This document shows, in pieces, positions 17,675 through 26,903 of a stretch of 64,000 nt of DNA. Below the pieces are notes generated by a model, which was not told where the DNA came from, ran no database searches, and was given only the letters and a program-made list of their open reading frames with translations. How positions within the stretch are numbered: position 1 is the stretch's first letter; the number at the start of each line of letters is the position of its first letter. This DNA is from Brasilonema sennae CENA114 (lineage in GTDB: Bacteria > Cyanobacteriota > Cyanobacteriia > Cyanobacteriales > Nostocaceae): the NCBI RefSeq assembly GCF_006968745.1, contig NZ_CP030118.1, positions 4,042,674 to 4,106,673 of the forward strand. Direction: 5' to 3'. The translations under genes and the position numbers were made by a program.

Positions 17675-18697
17675 ATGTTTGCCTATACAGATCCAACAGG
17701 ATCAGACTTTCTCAAAAGCCAAAATGCACTAGAGACATACAGAAACGATATTGATAGTTTCTACAGACGCTCTGCTTTAAGACCTAATTCTGCTTTTACC
17801 TTGCTAGAGGCGTTTGCTGGGCTAACTCCTGAGAAAGGGCTACAAGTCGAAACAATTACTTGGATTGCTTTTCCTAAACTGGCAAATAGACCATTCAATA
17901 TCATCGATACTGATAGATTTAATTTACAAGATGAGTATGTTGAATGGCGTACTGAAACGAAAGATGGCAAAGTCACTCGTATTACTTTCACTACTGAGTT
18001 TCCTGAGTATTACCAAGCCTTAGCAAAAGTGAGTGCTGATGCTTTGATTGCAGGTGTTAAGAACACAATTCCAGGATCTAACCCAACAATTACAGAGTTA
18101 TTTGGTGCGGGATTTAATCCTCGAACTGCTTCAGGGCGATCGCGTTCCAATCAATTCCGCCTGAATCTCCAAAAGAATCCCTGGAACAACGGACAGAAGG
18201 GAATTCTTTGCTTGACTCAAACAAATAACACAGCAGGTGCATTGTTCGCTTTAGTGGAACCTTGTGCAATCTCTAGATTTGATATTCCTGCAGCAGCAGT
18301 CTGTGGAAAAGTTTCTTGTGTACCGGGGCGTAACTCAGATCCAGCGATTTGTCAAGAAGCTCAAAATGCAGCCCGAGCCTCTTTTGGTTTAAGTCTACAA
18401 GATCCAGTTGGTATCAAAATGTTGAGACTGGAGGGTATTTGGAAAATTGGAGGACAAGAAATTGATATCAACGATACAAGCGAAAATCAAGGTGCTTGGG
18501 TCGTGAGTCGCAATGGTCGTCGTGCTGTCCTTGATCTGAGCAAAGGAGTGACTTTAGAGAATACACCAATCACTAGTGGAGCGCAAGTAGCAGCCAAACT
18601 CTCAGTAGGTGCAAATGTTATTTTAGCGCCAGAAGCAGTGCTTCCAGAATGGGCGCAAACAGGTGAAGAATCTTCTTCACGGTTGTTAAATGTTTAA
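17675..18697 (+). CDS. Uncharacterised protein, first gene of an exported CxxCH pair
   Basis: 340 residues from the ATG at 17675, chosen because AAGGGGG lies 7 nt upstream; a GTG at 17621 would add 18 residues without a ribosome site. I do not recognise the family. There is no obvious signal peptide or transmembrane segment. It has a cysteine cluster in the middle (CLTQTNN, EPCAISRF, AVCGKVSCVPG, AICQEA) that could be disulphide or metal-binding, and a C-terminal half rich in GIWKIGGQEIDINDTSEN-type strands. Its stop overlaps the earliest possible start of the next gene and the two are 19 nt apart at the preferred starts, so they are likely co-translated partners. Confidence 0.75.
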   Translation: MFAYTDPTGSDFLKSQNALETYRNDIDSFYRRSALRPNSAFTLLEAFAGLTPEKGLQVETITWIAFPKLANRPFNIIDTDRFNLQDEYVEWRTETKDGKVTRITFTTEFPEYYQALAKVSADALIAGVKNTIPGSNPTITELFGAGFNPRTASGRSRSNQFRLNLQKNPWNNGQKGILCLTQTNNTAGALFALVEPCAISRFDIPAAAVCGKVSCVPGRNSDPAICQEAQNAARASFGLSLQDPVGIKMLRLEGIWKIGGQEIDINDTSENQGAWVVSRNGRRAVLDLSKGVTLENTPITSGAQVAAKLSVGANVILAPEAVLPEWAQTGEESSSRLLNV

Positions 18698-18716
18698 ATA
18701 TAGGAGTTCTTCAATA

Positions 18717-20447
18717 ATGCACAGACTTATCACTGTAGTCATCACTTTGCTACTCAGCTTTGTGTTCTCTACAAAACTTGCGTTCGCTCAAGCAGCGCCA
18801 GTTTCTCTATTAGAACAAAAACGAGACGGGGCAACAGTTCAGCCGATCTCATCGGGTACATTAACATCTTTGGGCGATCCACTTTTTAAGCTTGTGCTTA
18901 AAGATCGTGCAAATGTCACCAATCTTGCAGAGATAGAAACATTAATCAAGGGTCAACAAGGGCAAGAGCAAACCTTTGTTGTTGATGAAACCATTGTTGA
19001 TACTCGTCCAACAGTTGGTAATCGACCAGCAACACGAAGAGCAGTGGTAACTTTCACAGGTAGAAATCAAGGAGAAAGGCTAGATCGCAACGTCATGCTT
19101 TCTGTTTTCTTCACTTCTGAAAACTTTCCTGATGTGCAGTCTATTGAAGCTCTTGGCTGGGATGGACAACGGGGTCGTTACAACTACTATAAGCTTGATC
19201 AGCAAGGTACACCAGGAAGATTATCTTGGAAGTTTCGTGACTCATCCGTCCAAGCCGACTTACTCCAACCAGCACAACGTTCAGGAACTTGTTTGCAATG
19301 TCATGTCAATGGTGCGCCAGTGATGAAAGAACTGGCTCTTCCTTGGAATAACTGGCACTCTATCTCATTTGCAGCGAGTTACTTAAAATCAAACTGGAAG
19401 GTTGGTACAAATTCGCCCAGAATTGCCCAAAACTTAGGGGGGGCGGAACGCTTAGAAACTGGCTTCATTGCTCCAGCAATCAATGAGTTTAATAACAAGA
19501 GGATTGACGAGAGTATCGCCCGCAATAACGGTAGCCCAGTCACTAATCCTAATGGAAGTCAACAAATTACCACTGGAAAACGGTTGTTACGTCCTTTATT
19601 TGTGACAACTGAAGTGAATTTTATTAGTAGTAATCAACAAGTTGGAAGCCTGCATCCTTTTGGGAGTAGCGCTACACCGGGACCTTTTGCTGATGTCAAA
19701 ATTCCCAATAGTTTCTTTCTCAACGCCAATTTCATTAATGGTAGCCCACCACAAAGTGTGCAAGGCTTAAAGATTGCAGATAGTCTGAGATTTCAAGACA
19801 TAGCCGTAGTTAAAGCTGATGAATATAGACAACTAGTGAATCGTTCTGGAGTGAAGCTGGATGGCAAGGCAGGAGATGCAAACTTTGCCTGGTTTGTGCC
19901 TGAACCCAGTCACGTTGACAACAGCATGATTGATCAACTCGTCAAAAGAGGAGTTATCACACCTGAGTTTGTCGCTGCTATTATGGCTGTTGATTTGGAA
20001 AAGCCAGTCTTCTCATCACAAAGACAAAAATTATTGCAGTTTATTCCAGACCAATTTAGCTTCCAGCCACTACAAGGAACTACAGACCCCTTTAGTGTTA
20101 AACGACACCCTGACGATTTAACTCAAAAAGTCATTGCTGCTTTAGCACAAGCAAACCCCACAAGTAATTCAGCCGAAGCTCAATTCTTAGCAATCCTTCG
20201 GAATAACAATCCTTTGCAAGTCCTCAAGGAACGCACTCAACAATACAGTAACAGTATTGATCAAAAGCTGAATAAGAGTGGTGCGACTGCTCGTCAAGCT
20301 GAACTCAAACGGCTTTATGATTTAACGATCGCACGAAGAAGAGAAGTTTTAAGTGACCCAGTTTTAACAGCCCTGAATGAAACAGGAAACGAGCTTTTGC
20401 CTCTTCCTGATACAACAGGGATAGCATCTGTAGCAACTGCTCAATAA
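18717..20447 (+). CDS. Exported protein with a c-type haem site (CLQCH)
   Basis: 576 residues from the ATG at 18717, with AGGAG about 10 nt upstream. Signal peptide of about 25 residues ending AFA. A single CxxCH at C192-C195-H196 (GTCLQCHVNGAPV) predicts one covalently bound haem, as in exported monohaem cytochromes. The remainder is about 380 residues that I do not recognise, with LRPLFVTTEVNFISSNQQ and an all-helical C-terminus. Cyanobacteria mature c-type cytochromes in the lumen or periplasm, so it should act there. It follows an unknown gene by 19 nt, suggesting a two-protein module, possibly a redox enzyme plus partner. No activity can be assigned. Confidence 0.75.
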   Translation: MHRLITVVITLLLSFVFSTKLAFAQAAPVSLLEQKRDGATVQPISSGTLTSLGDPLFKLVLKDRANVTNLAEIETLIKGQQGQEQTFVVDETIVDTRPTVGNRPATRRAVVTFTGRNQGERLDRNVMLSVFFTSENFPDVQSIEALGWDGQRGRYNYYKLDQQGTPGRLSWKFRDSSVQADLLQPAQRSGTCLQCHVNGAPVMKELALPWNNWHSISFAASYLKSNWKVGTNSPRIAQNLGGAERLETGFIAPAINEFNNKRIDESIARNNGSPVTNPNGSQQITTGKRLLRPLFVTTEVNFISSNQQVGSLHPFGSSATPGPFADVKIPNSFFLNANFINGSPPQSVQGLKIADSLRFQDIAVVKADEYRQLVNRSGVKLDGKAGDANFAWFVPEPSHVDNSMIDQLVKRGVITPEFVAAIMAVDLEKPVFSSQRQKLLQFIPDQFSFQPLQGTTDPFSVKRHPDDLTQKVIAALAQANPTSNSAEAQFLAILRNNNPLQVLKERTQQYSNSIDQKLNKSGATARQAELKRLYDLTIARRREVLSDPVLTALNETGNELLPLPDTTGIASVATAQ

Positions 20448-20462
20448 ACAAACTTTCCTTTT

Positions 20463-20530
20463 TTAAGGGGGGTTAGGCGGGATCTGAGCGTGATTTGACT
20501 CAAATTTTAGATCCCCCAACCCCCTTCACT
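20463..20530. terminator. Imperfect inverted repeat between convergent genes
   Basis: AAGGGGGGTTAGGCGGGATCT pairs imperfectly with AGATCCCCCAACCCCCTTC across about 30 nt. It lies between the stop of the CxxCH gene and the convergent rhodanese gene and probably terminates both. Repeats of this sequence type are common in cyanobacteria. Confidence 0.55.
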
Positions 20531-20536
20531 AAATAA

Positions 20537-21376
20537 TCATACCTCCACAGGCGTATCGGGTTGGTTCCCCCACTCATTCCAAGAACCGTCGTAATTGCGC
20601 ACATTCTGATAGCCCAGCAAATACTTCAACACAAACCAAGTATGTGAGGAACGTCCCCCAATAGTGCAGTACGTTATCACTTCTTTGTCAGGGATAATGC
20701 CTTTGCTGCTGTATAAAGCGTATAGTTCTTCGGCTGATTTGAATGTCTCATCTGCGTTGAGGGCTGATTCGTATGGAATGTGAACTGCACCTGGAATGTG
20801 CCCCGCACGTTCTGTTCCTTCTGGTGGCTTCGTGCTGAACCATTCGCCGCGATACTCTTGGGGTGTGCGTACATCCACCAAAACACGGTCTAACTTACCA
20901 ATGCTCGCTTGCACTTGCTCCTGCAGTGCACGTATTCTTGAATCAAGGCGTTGTCCTGTATATGTTGTTGGCGTGATGGTTGGTGTTTGAGTCAACAGAG
21001 GGCGTTCTTCTACAAGCCATTTTTTGCGACTACCATTCATGACTCGCACATCATCATGCCCAAATATTTTTAAAAACCAAAACATAATAGGGGCGATCGC
21101 ATTATGATTGCCATAAATCACGACAGTCGTATCATTTGCTATACCTGAGCGTGCAAGTAGTTCTTCCAACGCTCCTTTATCAAAATTAAAACGGAAATCA
21201 GGTTGCAAGATGGTAGTGAATCCGTTCCAGAAAACAGCGCCAGGAATGTGACCAGAATCATAAGCTGTTGCATCCATGTCCGCTTCCACAAGACGCACTT
21301 TGGGGTCATGCAAATGCTCAGCAACCCACTCAGTCTCTACAAGAACTTCAGGATGAGCGTAATTTAACGGTGACAT
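20537..21376 (-). CDS. sseA: Tandem-rhodanese sulfurtransferase (SseA/TST family)
   Basis: 279 residues, two rhodanese domains. The first (about 1-135) has DSGHIPGAVFW but lacks a catalytic cysteine (YGNHNAIAP in its loop), as usual. The second has GHIPGAVHIPY and the active-site cysteine C237 in TYCTIGGRSSHTWF. The family transfers sulfane sulfur from thiosulfate or 3-mercaptopyruvate to cyanide or thiols. The loop CTIGGRS is nearer the thiosulfate type than the CGSGVTA of 3-mercaptopyruvate enzymes. It stands alone; the 5' gene neighbour is over 700 bp away. Confidence 0.9.
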   Translation of the reverse strand: MSPLNYAHPEVLVETEWVAEHLHDPKVRLVEADMDATAYDSGHIPGAVFWNGFTTILQPDFRFNFDKGALEELLARSGIANDTTVVIYGNHNAIAPIMFWFLKIFGHDDVRVMNGSRKKWLVEERPLLTQTPTITPTTYTGQRLDSRIRALQEQVQASIGKLDRVLVDVRTPQEYRGEWFSTKPPEGTERAGHIPGAVHIPYESALNADETFKSAEELYALYSSKGIIPDKEVITYCTIGGRSSHTWFVLKYLLGYQNVRNYDGSWNEWGNQPDTPVEV

Positions 21377-21540
21377 CAGGCGTGACTCCTTGCTGTGTAA
21401 ATGTCGATAACGCTAGAGTAAAATTGATTGCCTGACTACGCCTAGTCCTCGAACGAGTACATTCAGTCACTTTTTTTGTGTAACTTATAGCAATCTTAGA
21501 TGATACCAAATCCGGAAATACCCCCTTTATTATTTAGTCC

Positions 21541-21716
21541 GCGTAGGCGGTGAGACAGCGCTGCCAAGAGTTGTGCCTTGCGCGGGTTAAGCGCGTTGTG
21601 GAGCCAGCCCCGTGCGGGGGTTCCCCCAAAGTCTGTCGGGGGAAGCAACCCAAGCGACGTTAGCGCAGCGGGACGTAGTCCGCTTTGACCGTTGAGGCGT
21701 CTGGCGTGGCGCAGAG
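21541..21716. repeat. GC-rich palindromic repeat cluster
   Basis: Made of small inverted modules such as GCGCGGGTTAAGCGCG, GGAGCCAGCCCCGTGCGGGG, GTTCCCCCAAAG, GTCGGGGGAAGC and GGCGTCTGGCGTGGCG. These belong to the same families as the clusters at 2.1-2.7, 9.3-9.8 and 56.7-56.9 kb. Confidence 0.7.
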
Positions 21717-21913
21717 AAAGAGAAGAGAGAATTTTATGAATGATTTAGGATTGCTATATTTTCTGTAACTGTCAAACAAGCTTTAAAACGAATGTTTCGC
21801 AAGCTTGAAGTTTCTTCTCGTGCTGAGTTCGTAGGACGGCTTTTTTCCAACACAAGGCTTTTCGCGTCCAGGGATGTGGTTTAACGCCTACGTTCCATAT
21901 ACCGGTATTCTGT

Positions 21914-21992
21914 AAGGTGGGCATTGCTCACCAAGATCTCAAATTTCTATCACATGGACTTTTCCGAGCAATCCCCACCCTACGATTTGTAG
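21914..21992. repeat. Stem-loop dispersed repeat (pair with 52592-52668)
   Basis: GTAAGGTGGGCATTGCTCACC ... GGGTGGGGATTGC read on opposite strands forms a long imperfect hairpin of about 79 nt. A homologous copy, inverted, is found at about 52592-52668, sharing CAAATCGTAGGGTGGG and AATGCCCACC. It is MITE-like in size and symmetry. Confidence 0.65.
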
Positions 21993-22130
21993 TCTTGATA
22001 TTATCAACTGATACTTTTCTAGTAACTTTGGTAAAATACATAACTTTATTCCAAAGAGAAAAGCGGGTAATCTATTAATACTTTAGAGGGATGCGGATTT
22101 TATATCTGCTTTACCACGGGAAGCTGAAGT

Positions 22131-24887
22131 ATGAAAAACTGGATAACAAGATTATTAATATATATTGCGTTATTCTACAACCTGTTGCTAGGAGCGAATG
22201 ACGCGGCAGCTAACCAACTTTCAGATGTTTATGTACAGCAATTAAATACAATACCAGGAATGGAAAAGTTAGCAATTGCTGACAATATCTTTAAAGAGAA
22301 CAGAAGAGACGATTTCCGAAGATTTCGCGAGATAATTAAAGGTGCAGAGAAGTTAGAGGGACTTTTTACGCTTTATCGGGCTAAAGATTCTGGCGCAATC
22401 TATTGGGAAATTAAGCCAGAACAACTCAACAAAAATTACTTGGGTATTGTAACTTTGGAGTCAGGCGTTGGGGAAAGCGGACTATATAGTGGACTGCCGT
22501 TGCAAGATTTTCTGTTCTACTTCCAGCGAGTTAACAATAATTTGCACTTTGTCATTCGTAATGTGAAGTTCCGTACAGAACCTGGTCAACCAGAAGAGCG
22601 ATCGCTTGCTCGTTCATTCAGCGACTCTGTTCTTTATGCAGTGAATATAGTTTGTATCGACCCATACAGTAAAAATCTTATTATTGATATAAATGACTTA
22701 CTGATGCAGGACTTTCCGGGATTAACTCCTCTATTAAAATATTTTTTGCAAACTGAATATCAGTTAGAAGAAAGTAAGTCATATTTGGGTGATGTCAACA
22801 GCTTTCCTTTCAACTTAGAGGTTGATTCGATTTATGGTTTCTCATCACCAGAAGGAGCAAATTTAATTACTTTACCTGACAGCAGGGCACTCACGCTCAA
22901 AGTACATTATAGTTTTTCTCAACTCAGAGAAAACAACGGTTATATTCCCAGACTTGCTGACGATAGAGTTGGATATTTTATTACTGCTTTCCAAGACTTT
23001 TCTGGCAATCATAGCAAAGAACCATTTGTACGTTATATCAATCGTTGGCATCTGGAATTATCTGATCCAAATGCTGCTTTGTCTCCACCTAAAAAACCGA
23101 TTGTGTTTTGGATTGAAAATGCCGTACCCTTGGAATACCGCGACGCAGTTCGTGAAGGCGTTTTGATGTGGAACAAAGCATTTGAAAAAGTAGGATTTCA
23201 AAACGCCATTGAAGTCCGCCAAATGCCAGATGATGCTGATTGGCATCCCGCAGATGTGCGTTACAATACGATTCGCTGGTTCAATTCTCTAGATGCAGGT
23301 TTTGCCAGAGGACCAATGCGCGTTAACCCATTCACTGGGGAAATATTGGATGCAGACATCATTGTCGATGCCAATATGGTGCGTTCACTTCAGCAAGATT
23401 ATCACACATTAATAGAAGCAAATTCAGACGACCTCTACTCCACGAGTATCTATGCAAAGTCTAGAGTCAAAATGAACCAACCTTACGCGACTGGAATTCA
23501 TAAATCAAGAGTTGAAAACAGAGAAACTTGGTCTAATGATTCTGACTTCTACTACAGTATGGAGTCCTCTTTTCAAGCCGCAATGGGAGCGTTAACGCTC
23601 TCACTCGTGCAAGATGCTATACCAAGTAGTGACCAAATGAAAAAGTACGTACATCAATATTTACGTTCTCTCATCGCTCATGAAGTTGGACACACTCTTG
23701 GTTTACGCCACAATTTTCACGGCAGCACAATGTTAGCACCTGGGGAATTAAACGACACACAAATCACTCACACCAAAGGTTTGGTAGGTTCAGTGATGGA
23801 TTATCTACCTGTGAACATAGCACCACAAGGAGTACAGCAAGGCGATTATTTTCCAGCAGTTATTGGTCCCTACGATGAATGGGCTATTGAGTACGGTTAC
23901 AAAAGATACTCAAATCTCATGGTTGAAGCAATGACTCCTGTTACTGAAAAGCCCTTTTTAGAGCAAATTGCTTTAGCGTCGCCTCAACCAGAATTATCCT
24001 ACGCAACTGATGAAGATATCTCGGATATCAATCCTCTGGCAAATATTTGGGACATGAGTAGTGATGTGTTAGTTTATTCTCAATGGCAAATGGATAATGC
24101 CCGCATGATGTGGCAGCGTTTGGATAAGGGTTCTCCATTAAGAGCAGAAGGTTATGGTGATCTACGTCTGTTATTTAATAGAATACTGAACTACTATTTC
24201 CGTAACGCCACCTTGCTGACTCAATACATTGGTGGGCAGTCTTTTAGGCGTCACCATGCTTTAGATCAGACTCATGCTCACTTTGTACCAGTTCCTCTAG
24301 AAAAACAACGTCAAGTATTGACAAATTTTAATGAGTATGTTTTTGATAAGAATGCGTTCAGTTTCTCTCCACATTTACTAAATCAATTAGCACCATCACG
24401 TTTTTCACACTGGGGTAACCCCATACCTATTTACCGTCTCGATTATCCAATTCATGAGCGGATTTTGTACATCCAAAGCGTGATATTGCGAAGCTTATTA
24501 AGTGGCGATCGCCTAAATCGTTTACGGGATATAGAACTAAAAACTTTGCCTGGGGAATCCCTGACAATACCAGAACTGTTTGACACATTGCAAAAAGACA
24601 TTTGGACAGAAGTTTTCACTTCTGAATCACATATGTCAATTTCTAGCATCCGCCGTTCCCTGCAACGTGAACATCTGAATATCTTACTAAGCATGGTGTT
24701 GCGTAAGACTTATGTGCCTGAAGATGGTCGTACAATAGCTTGGTATGAATTGCGTCAACTGCACAAAGCAATCAATGCTGGTGTTAAACAACATAGTGGC
24801 AACTTAGATATTTACACGCTGGCTCACTTGGAAGAAAGTAGCGATCGCATTACCAAAGCTTTAAACGCACAATTGCTTTCATACTAA
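22131..24887 (+). CDS. Exported zinc-dependent metalloprotease (DUF5117/DUF4953-type)
   Basis: 918 residues. Signal peptide of about 27 residues (LLLGANDAAA). The N-terminal half has the DUF5117-like part. The catalytic half contains the extended zincin motif HEVGHTLGLRH with the first histidine at 517, followed by NFHGSTM and a Met-turn-like GSVMDY, which places it with metzincin-like peptidases (DUF4953). Predicted to be a periplasmic or secreted protease. Start: ATG at 22131 with GAAGCTGAAG just upstream, a weak ribosome site. It stands as a single gene, convergent with the following lipoprotein gene 11 nt away. Substrate unknown. Confidence 0.85.
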   Translation: MKNWITRLLIYIALFYNLLLGANDAAANQLSDVYVQQLNTIPGMEKLAIADNIFKENRRDDFRRFREIIKGAEKLEGLFTLYRAKDSGAIYWEIKPEQLNKNYLGIVTLESGVGESGLYSGLPLQDFLFYFQRVNNNLHFVIRNVKFRTEPGQPEERSLARSFSDSVLYAVNIVCIDPYSKNLIIDINDLLMQDFPGLTPLLKYFLQTEYQLEESKSYLGDVNSFPFNLEVDSIYGFSSPEGANLITLPDSRALTLKVHYSFSQLRENNGYIPRLADDRVGYFITAFQDFSGNHSKEPFVRYINRWHLELSDPNAALSPPKKPIVFWIENAVPLEYRDAVREGVLMWNKAFEKVGFQNAIEVRQMPDDADWHPADVRYNTIRWFNSLDAGFARGPMRVNPFTGEILDADIIVDANMVRSLQQDYHTLIEANSDDLYSTSIYAKSRVKMNQPYATGIHKSRVENRETWSNDSDFYYSMESSFQAAMGALTLSLVQDAIPSSDQMKKYVHQYLRSLIAHEVGHTLGLRHNFHGSTMLAPGELNDTQITHTKGLVGSVMDYLPVNIAPQGVQQGDYFPAVIGPYDEWAIEYGYKRYSNLMVEAMTPVTEKPFLEQIALASPQPELSYATDEDISDINPLANIWDMSSDVLVYSQWQMDNARMMWQRLDKGSPLRAEGYGDLRLLFNRILNYYFRNATLLTQYIGGQSFRRHHALDQTHAHFVPVPLEKQRQVLTNFNEYVFDKNAFSFSPHLLNQLAPSRFSHWGNPIPIYRLDYPIHERILYIQSVILRSLLSGDRLNRLRDIELKTLPGESLTIPELFDTLQKDIWTEVFTSESHMSISSIRRSLQREHLNILLSMVLRKTYVPEDGRTIAWYELRQLHKAINAGVKQHSGNLDIYTLAHLEESSDRITKALNAQLLSY

Positions 24888-24898
24888 CAAACGACTCA

Positions 24899-26686
24899 TC
24901 ACTCATGAGCTACTTTCCATTCATCAATGTTCCAGAAAACTGACCCTAAACTAGAATATTTGATTGGCTCGATGCGATCGCGCACTGCCTGAAATGACAT
25001 AGGATTCACTAGGCAAAACACTGGCAACTGTTCGGCAACAATTTGCTGGAATTTGTGATAAATCGCTTTGCGCTTGTTCTCATCTAGTTCTTTGGCTCCA
25101 GCGCTGAAAAGATTGTCTATTTCCTTCTCCCAATCAGAAACAACCCACCCTTTGAGCGGTGGTTCTCCTGGTTGAGTACCTTGGTTGAATTGATGAAACG
25201 AGCCTTGGCTTGTCCAAAACAACGATAGAAAGTTAGGTTCCACATCTGCACCAGGAACGCCAAATGCACCGACATAACAATCCCAATCTCGACTGGAGAG
25301 CAACTTTTTCAGCACGACGTTAAATTTGACGACCTGCATATCAGCTTTAATACCAATCTGGCTTAAATCTTGTTGGATTTGCACAGCCGCATCTATTCGA
25401 GACTGATCTTCTGATTTCACCAGGAGGTTGAATTGTACTCGGTTCCCATCCTTATCTATCAATTCTTTTTGAGAATTGTACTTGAAACCAGCCTCTAGCA
25501 ACATTTGCTTTGCTTTGTGTGGATTGTAATCGTAAACCTTTAACCCTGCTGCTGGTGACAGGTAATAAGGACTTTGCACCGCTATAGGTGAATGTTGTAC
25601 TTCACCTAGCCCTTGATAGATATTAGTTTTCATCCGTTTGCGGTTGATAGCATAGGCGATTGCTTGCCTAAAAGCCAAGTTATTAAACCACCGAGACTTA
25701 ATTGGGTTTACAAAAGGTTGTCCTTTGGCATTGCGAGCTTCATTAAGATTGAAACCAAAAAACGAAAAATTACCATCGAGTCCACCGTTATGTATAGTGT
25801 ATTTTCCTCGCTTTTCTTCCTTCTTCAGTAACCTGAATACTGATGGTGTTACATTCAAGCTATCCAGTTCCCCTGAGCGAAATTTTAGCAACTGATTGTC
25901 AGTTGATGAAATAATTTGCCAAACAATGCGTTCAATATAAGGCTGAGGATTTCCGTGAGCATCTTGTCGCCAGTAGTGGGGGTTGCGTCGTAAGATGACT
26001 CGCTCGGCTGGAGTATAACTTTCTATCAGGTAGGGACCATTGCTAATAATTTTTTTAGGAGGAGTGTTGGTTCCCCAAGTTGATAAAAATTGAGGATTGC
26101 CATTTGCATCACTGGTTAGCACAGAGGAGCGCAATGCATGAGCTGGAAGAATTGCCAGTCTTTCTATGTTTCTCAAAAAAGGAGCAAAAGGTTCTGGTAA
26201 GGTAAACTCAATTCTCCGGTCGTCGAGTTTCTGCACCGTTGGAAAAGCTTCTTTGTTGCCAATACGCAGAAAATCTCTATATATAGTGGGAATTTTTTTG
26301 TTGAGGTAAATATCTCGATAAGTAAAAATAATATCATCTGCTGTCAGAGGTTTGCCATCTGACCACTTTAACCCTGGTTTGAGTGTAAAAGTAATTCGCT
26401 GGCGATCAAGAGAAATTGACCAAGACTCTGCCAATCCTGGCTCCAATTTATTAGTTAAAGCGTTTTCATCAATCAATCCCTTGTAGATAAAAGGAAAAAT
26501 ACTATAGGGAGAGTCATTAATGGCATAGTTAAAGGTAGCTGGGTCACTCGGAGAAACTAAAACGACTTGAGATACTTGAGCCGAAGAGGTTTTAAATTTG
26601 CTAGGGTAACAACCTGCTAGCAGCAAACAACAAGACAGTGCCAAAGCAACCACCAACTTTAGAGGTCGAAAAACAGCAGCAACCAT
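24899..26686 (-). CDS. Oligopeptide/nickel-type ABC transporter binding lipoprotein (SBP family 5)
   Basis: 595 residues from the ATG ending at 26686; a TTG four codons earlier is weaker. Lipoprotein signal: LLAGC with the lipidated cysteine at C26. The mature protein has SBP_bac_5 hallmarks: LEPGLAESWSISLD, LKPGLKWSDGKPLTADDI, NPHYW, FRQAIAYAINR and a C-terminal YHKFQQIVAEQLP. Family members bind peptides, nickel or related solutes for a Dpp/Opp-type importer. No permease or ATPase gene is next to it, so it must work with components encoded elsewhere. Confidence 0.9.
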   Translation of the reverse strand: MVAAVFRPLKLVVALALSCCLLLAGCYPSKFKTSSAQVSQVVLVSPSDPATFNYAINDSPYSIFPFIYKGLIDENALTNKLEPGLAESWSISLDRQRITFTLKPGLKWSDGKPLTADDIIFTYRDIYLNKKIPTIYRDFLRIGNKEAFPTVQKLDDRRIEFTLPEPFAPFLRNIERLAILPAHALRSSVLTSDANGNPQFLSTWGTNTPPKKIISNGPYLIESYTPAERVILRRNPHYWRQDAHGNPQPYIERIVWQIISSTDNQLLKFRSGELDSLNVTPSVFRLLKKEEKRGKYTIHNGGLDGNFSFFGFNLNEARNAKGQPFVNPIKSRWFNNLAFRQAIAYAINRKRMKTNIYQGLGEVQHSPIAVQSPYYLSPAAGLKVYDYNPHKAKQMLLEAGFKYNSQKELIDKDGNRVQFNLLVKSEDQSRIDAAVQIQQDLSQIGIKADMQVVKFNVVLKKLLSSRDWDCYVGAFGVPGADVEPNFLSLFWTSQGSFHQFNQGTQPGEPPLKGWVVSDWEKEIDNLFSAGAKELDENKRKAIYHKFQQIVAEQLPVFCLVNPMSFQAVRDRIEPIKYSSLGSVFWNIDEWKVAHE

Positions 26687-26751
26687 CTCTAATACCAAAT
26701 TGAGAAAGGATGTCTTGTTTCACCTACAGCAATGAAGTATTGGAAACCCTA

Positions 26752-26903
26752 TGGGAGCGCCAGTTGTCTGCTACGCGAAACCGGGACGCAGCTATTATAC
26801 CTCGTAAAAAAGCCGGAAATCAGCGCTCGCGTTCCCATACTGTTTCGTCTCATTTCATATCATGTCCGGTTGAATAGTTGTCCGCAGCGTTCGCGTCAGG
26901 TAT
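26752..26903. repeat. Repeat-derived sequence before the nSTAND1 relic
   Basis: Carries fragments of the same palindromic families (GGGAGCGCCAGTTGTCTGCT, ACGCGAAACCGGGACGC, CAGCGTTCGCGTCAGGTA). The truncated 5' end of the following gene starts right inside it, which suggests that repeat insertion or recombination removed the gene's beginning. Confidence 0.45.

Larger units (their letters stand above)
21377..22130. other. Repeat-bearing intergenic region
   Basis: About 750 bp between divergent genes (rhodanese and metalloprotease). It contains a GC-rich palindromic repeat cluster at 21541-21716 and a separate stem-loop repeat at about 21914-21992. The last 130 bp are AT-rich and presumably hold the metalloprotease promoter. 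No gene is seen. Confidence 0.5.
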
